Source: Cichorium intybus
Lineage: Eukaryota > Streptophyta > Magnoliopsida > Asterales > Asteraceae
Direction: 5' to 3'
Assembly: GCA_023525715.1 (NCBI GenBank)
Contig: CM042017.1
Span: 78,561,169 to 78,625,168 of the forward strand
DNA: 64,000 nt
Within the stretch, counting starts at the first letter, position 1. Every line of letters begins with the position of its first letter. Shown here piece after piece: positions 58,956-64,000 of this stretch. The position numbers and the translations under genes were made by a program. The notes under the pieces were generated by a model. The model did not search any database. It saw nothing but the letters and a program-made list of their open reading frames with translations, and was not told the origin of the DNA.

Positions 58956-61900
58956 ATATTAAAATCTTGTTATTAGCTTATTAGATGCGTGCGACATTGT
59001 CTATCATATAATACATTGTTCAAGGATTTTTTTTTAATAAAATTGTTGTTTTCTTTTAACACATGGTTGTTTTTTGAATTGTCCTTGAAATGTTGTATGA
59101 ATGTGTTAAATGCATGAATAGTAATAACTTGAATGCATCCAAAGTGTTTGGATTCAGAAATTGTGTCCTTAATGATTGTTAATGTAAATGTCATAAGAAT
59201 CAATTCAACCAAAGGTCCAGTTGGACAGGACTTTGGAATCATTTGACTTAGAGACACATAATGAATTGAGTTCTTAATGAGGCAAGAAATGAATCACCCA
59301 AAGATCCAATTGGATAGGACTTTGGAATCATTTGACTTAGAGTCAGATGATGATAAAGTTCTTTATACAACACATGTGACGATAAATGAATCACCCAAAG
59401 ATCCAGAGGATAGGATTTTGGAATTAGTTGACTTAGAGTCAAGTGATGATTGCAAGTCTTGAACATAATTAACAAAGTCATAAGTTTACATAGAGATGAA
59501 AAAGACATTAAGATTAGGAGCAACGAACACATCAGTTACTGTGTATTGCTCGAATCTTCGAAAAGAATACAATTAGTTATACTTCGCAATATTTGTCATT
59601 CGGTATGACAAATATGGCTTCGCTTATCAGAATAAGCGATTGAATTGAAACTTTGAACGGTTCAAGGACTTCAAAGGAAGTATAAAATCCACAGAACCTG
59701 AGTGTCATCATAAACTAAGAAATGATTCACATTTTATTCTCTTCCAAGAACATTAATGGTTATAATGTGTCTTAGGGAAGATAATGGAGCTTTAATCGAA
59801 ATAATTCGATTCTCGATGCATGAGATACATCGTCAATTAGTTTCCGATAAATTGAATACTAAACCAGTCAAACCATATAAACCACATTCCGACCACATCC
59901 TAAGACTAAGTAGGTCCTGCAGACACTGTCTGAAATATAAAGCTGGGATTGTCCCACTTGCACATAGAAAGTCCAGGGTCTTGTAGTGTTCGTCCAAACC
60001 TTATGACTAGCCTGAACCTGATCAGCAATGTCGTTTCATTGGCTATCCCGCTGTACTTGTAAAAGAAGAGCTCTTTTAGAAAGAACTCATGCTCTAAGGA
60101 AACAGTGGGAGTTGGGACAGTCCTGAATGAGTTCAGGATTAGCCAAGTGAAAGAACCTTTGGTCACGACTAGGCTTGGAGCAGAAATCAGATTTCTGTTT
60201 TTAAAACTGGCATAATCTCCTCTTGACCAATAGTAATGATCACCATCATAAGTAGTTATGATCGGGGTGACATACCGATTGGTGGTAAAACACTATAGTT
60301 GGTACGGATTAACAATCCGACTACTTGGAAGCAATGGTGAGCCCGGTTGCTGCCAAACAAGAGAACCTTAAGGCGAGACACAGTCTATGTGAAAATTTTG
60401 ATTGATTCTTACACCTGGTCTAAAAACCAGTGGGAGTAATTGAATCATCAAAAGAAAGCAACATAGACAGAAACGTACCTTCAGAACATCTAGTTGAGTG
60501 AGACGATACTTAGAGTCAAGTAATTGATTCCGGGAGAAGCACTCTCAATAGAAGATGAAATCCGAAAGGATACTGCATGACATATTGTGAGTCGTTAGTG
60601 GAGCACGTGTGGATCACCGGCACACTAATAGGGACTCACAAAGAGTGTCCCAATACAAAGGTACATGGGCCCGGGATTACCCCACGGGCATCTCGCAAAA
60701 AAGGATATTCAGATTCTCAAAATATGCCAAAGGATTGGATTTTGAGAAAGGGCTGAAAGATTTCCATTAAGATGTCAGAAAGGTTTGGATTCTCAAAATG
60801 TGTCAAAAGTTCTGGATTTTGTGAATAGTCCATAACTGTGTCAAAGCCAATGGGAGTGTCGTTGTTATCTACTATCTTCATATGTGGGTTACATACTATT
60901 TCTAGGAAACGTCTCCTTTCATTACAAAGTGTAATGACTTGGTGTTAAGAGACGGATCGCTATGAAAGACTTAATTGAGATATGGCATACTCAGGTGGTT
61001 GTGAACATCTATGCGATAGATCAAGACTCTGCCAATATGATCTTGATGAGATTCAAGATGCATAGCCCAAGGAAAGGAGTTTTCTATCATTGTAAAGTAT
61101 GATGATTTGGCATGAGAGATAAAAAGAAGGTGCAACATACTCACATAATCCATAGACATCTATCGGATAGATATTATCATCAGTATAGACCTAGCCATAG
61201 TAAGCATGATCTTGATAAGATTCAAGATGCATGAGAAAAGTCTCCGAAAGGAAATAGTTATTAAAATTCGTGACACAATGATTATAAAGATTCCGAAAGG
61301 GTTTGGAATAATATTAGATTGGATTCCACGAGCTTCTTGGATCTATCAGAAGTGTCATGAGCATGTCCTGATGACTTAATGCTTAAAGCATAGTTAGTCA
61401 GATTCAGGATATGACCTGGCTGGGAATACTTAATGGATTCTGTACATACATCTGATGGAGCGCGTGTAGGTCACCGGCACATCATAACACCTCGAAACAG
61501 TCTTAGGGTGCAGTCATGTGGATTAAAGATCCCGAGAACCATGGAAAGTCACAGTACTCGTCACCAGAATGGAGACGTAAGTGAGAATGACAATATGACT
61601 AATTTGAGATATCATCGGAAGAATGTCCGATTGGATAAAGTGTATCAATTTATGACATTTGGATACATAGGAAGAGTGAAAGGTCATATAGACGTAGATA
61701 TAGAACATGAATTAAAAGTTTAAAAGAAATCTAGAAACCGATAATAATTTTATGAAGGATCTGACTTGGTGATTACCTCGTGGAGACTTGGTAATAAGCA
61801 GGAGTAGCTACCAATCAGATTTTATGTTTCATTTTTGCATGTTTCACTTCTCGAATAATTTGATTATTCAAAGGTCCACAGTCACTCGTACTTTTAGGGA

Positions 61901-62565
61901 GTAAGTATGAACGAAGACTGTCGTGAATTGGTTTGTAGATTGTCTAAGGAGTTAGACATTGCAGTAAGACTGCTGCAACGTTCATGAGTACTTGGAAATA
62001 CAGATTTGAGTATTGGATAAACCCGCGCTCAATAGATTGCTTCATGGATTACATCACGAGAAATGTTGAGACGATAACATCTTATGATCTTGAGGCGGAG
62101 ACATATGAGTTGAAATTTGCGAGTCGGTTGTGCATTGATAATGCGTAAACGCATCGGTAACTCGATGTTATAAAACGTATTGTTGTGTGCAATTTTGATA
62201 AGTAAAAGACACAAGCATATGAGTCGAAGCTTATTCGTTCCTTGACCCTGATGGGAAACAGATATCTGTAGGCCTCTCGATGATTTTGAAGTTGACTAAA
62301 CTGCTGGTCAGCCTGGACTAAATTGATGTGTTCAATTAGAAGTCCTAAAGTCATAAGCAGAATCGAAAATCGGGAACAGAGTATCAGACAGAGATTGATC
62401 TCAATCCATGTCTCGTGTCTGAAATATCTTGTTAGACGAATGATCATATGATCACTTATCTATGGACAGAACTGACTGGGTCAGAGTTCGACAGCAGTTT
62501 TTAGGAAGCTGCAGGTTGTTGATTAATCTGAAGATAAAAGAATAATTAATGTCATAGAATTATCC
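58956..62565 (+). other. Noncoding body of Copia (unit B)
   Basis: Duplicate of 40,839-44,476. It keeps an intact 12-base segment with a short hairpin (TCCAAA, GTG, TTTGGA at 59,138-59,152) and a full GGAG...GTGTGG...CCGGCACA motif at 60,600-60,623, both shortened in unit A. No pol motif. Confidence 0.65.
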
Positions 62566-62576
62566 AAGTGGGAGAC

Positions 62577-63340
62577 TCTTGGATTAGGTGTCTAAGCCAT
62601 GACTTATAATTTGTATTTATCTTGTTAATTGTAGCAAAGTCCATTTGGGTTGCCCTTATAGCTGGAGGATTGATCTAGTGTTCAGTAGAGAGAAAGGTTG
62701 ATTTATTAATTGTTTAATAAATCAATAGAAATAAATAAATAGTTTATTAATATATTTAAGTGTTAATATATTAATTTGAAACTATAATAATTAATTAGAA
62801 ATTAATCTAGAATTAATTGGATTTAATTTAGTGATTAATTTAATTAATTAAAAGTGTAGGGACTGGTTTGTATTTATTCAATAGTTGAATAACTGACTGG
62901 CCAGTGGACAGGGGCCAAAGTTAGCGCCAACATGGAGGGAACCTCCATAAGTGACGAAACCCTAATTAGGGTTTAGAGGCATTGGTCCAAGTGGTCAACA
63001 GGCTTGCCCACTAAGGAGGCTCCTCTAGGGTTTTGACTGTAACCCTTGGAGGCTATAAAAAGAGCCTCCTGAACCCTAAAACCAACGCCATTTTCTGTCT
63101 CTCTGTTACTCTGTTGTTTTCTCCTCTTCTTGCTTGGGTGTGACTCCATTTGAGGCAGGACAATTGTGCTGCTAGCTTCTAGTTCTAGAATTCAAGGTTG
63201 GTTTTCTTGATTTGTTCTTTAGAAATAATTGTTGGCCTTTAGGTTTTTATTATATGTTCATTGTAGAAAAACACATATCTCTTTTAGGGTTGCATGTGAA
63301 CTTAGGAATTTCTAGTTCTTTGTTTGTGCAAAACCCTTCA
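62577..63340 (+). repeat. 3' LTR of Copia (unit B)
   Basis: 764 bp with the same TC start as in unit A. The terminal change therefore predates the duplication. TATA hairpin at 63,048-63,069. Confidence 0.95.
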
Positions 63341-64000
63341 ATACCAACAAACCATCTTTAAACCACAACCCGCTTTTCAAACCTTACCACAACAAACCCA
63401 ATATGTACAACCACAACCTCCACTGCAGCAGTATCAATATCAGGAGGACGAGCAAAGATACGATGAGGAGGAAGAAGGATGGATTCGTCAGCAGCAACAG
63501 CAGCAACAATGAAACAGAGGTCGGGGACCTCCACGAAGAGTACAACAACAACAACAACAGCAACCGCAAGGTCAACAAAGGTACAACAATGATCCTCACT
63601 ATAACGGTAACTTTGTTCAACCTTTATACTTTGCACAACTGAGAGGGCAATCAATTGCATCACACTTCCAACCGCAGGAGTATGACGATTCATCGCCCAT
63701 TTATATTCCCGAAAATATAGATGCTTAAGTAGAAATTAGGCCATAGCTTTTAGGAATATTGCCTGAGTTTAGGGGTTACAAAAAAGATTATCCATATAAT
63801 CATTTGGGAATACCCCTAGGAACACAAACAAGAACATCTTTAGGTTGAGACTGTTCCCATTCACTTTAAAAGACAAAGCCAAGTATTGGTTTACATCTCT
63901 TCAGTCTAATAGTATCACCACATGGGAGCAGTTAAAGGCTAAGTTTTTACAAGAGTTCTACCTAGAAAGTAAGACTACAAAGATTAGGCGAGCCATCCAA
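63341..64000 (+). pseudogene. Gag of the Athila-like Gypsy element, unit B (cut by window end)
   Basis: Duplicate of 45,252-45,911: Q-rich stretch with its stop, frameshift, then LRLFPFTLKDKAKYWFTSLQ from 63,845. One difference noted: TTWEQL here versus TRWEQL in unit A. The protein is cut by the window edge inside the gag core. Confidence 0.75.

Larger units (their letters stand above)
56002..63340 (+). mobile_element. Complete gag-only Copia element, unit B copy
   Basis: 7,339 bp, the duplicate of 37,936-45,251: LTRs 56,002-56,767 and 62,577-63,340, gag 57,999-58,955, ATACC at both ends (63,341-63,345 on the right). It keeps 12- and 11-base segments missing from the unit A copy (near 59,136-59,150 and 60,605-60,618). 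It is a duplicate by tandem duplication and not a second transposition, since the host site and target duplication are the same. Confidence 0.93.
49451..64000. repeat. Tandem duplication unit B (cut by the window end)
   Basis: Starts where 31,382 starts and follows unit A in the same order and orientation. It is seen for 14,550 bases, to the point matching 45,911 in unit A. If it is full length it ends near 67.5 kb in this coordinate system. Confidence 0.95.

Overview
The window is repeat-rich nuclear DNA of a large plant genome. It contains nested LTR retrotransposons, a CACTA (En/Spm) DNA transposon, LINE debris, long AT microsatellites and intron-bearing plant coding sequence. The element families look like those of a eudicot, perhaps an Asteraceae such as lettuce, but that is a guess from family resemblance. 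There are no operons, phage genes or CRISPR arrays, and no ordinary single-copy host gene was recognised outside mobile elements.

Layout. (1) 1-9.0 kb: a nest of elements. A minus-strand gag-only Copia element (ends 2363) sits in a Gypsy-type LTR remnant (2364-3007), which sits in an older plus-strand copy of the same Copia family (3008-8474), which sits in another LTR (8475-8995, followed by a tRNA-iMet primer site). (2) 9-13.7 kb: unresolved, mostly AT-rich, with a small GC-rich patch near 11.2 kb. (3) 13.76-14.93 kb: a fold-back element whose two arms converge on an inverted pair of tRNA-derived SINE-like sequences. (4) 15.4-17.3 kb: a Copia RNase H/3' LTR remnant and the 5' LTR of another Copia. 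(5) 17,350-24,993: a young, complete LTR retrotransposon with 1,848-bp LTRs and AGATC target duplication. It has no gag or pol; instead it carries, in antisense, an apparently intact four-exon RWP-RK (RKD-like) transcription factor gene (20,741-22,295, 438 aa). This is the most notable find. (6) 25-28.2 kb: Copia leader, an old LTR with minisatellite, and a LINE 3' end. (7) 28.2-35.9 kb: a decayed CACTA element on the minus strand, with a solo LTR inside its transposase. (8) 36.2-49.45 kb: an Athila-like Gypsy element with gag, protease and an ATHILA ORF-1-like frame but no reverse transcriptase seen, interrupted by a complete gag-only Copia element (37,936-45,251, ATACC target duplication).

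Regions 7 (part) and 8 form unit A of a head-to-tail tandem duplication of 18,069 bp: 31,382-49,450 is repeated from 49,451 to the window end at roughly 99.7% identity by eye. Unit B is cut by the window edge at the point matching 45,911 in unit A. The junction at 49,450/49,451 fuses an Athila-like frame to the CACTA transposase.

Relative timing from LTR comparison by eye: the Copia element inside the duplication has LTRs about 3.5% apart, so it inserted well before the duplication. The RKD-carrying element's LTRs differ at about 11 of 1,848 sites, so it is recent. Nearly all coding content belongs to mobile elements, most of them non-autonomous and dependent on proteins supplied elsewhere.
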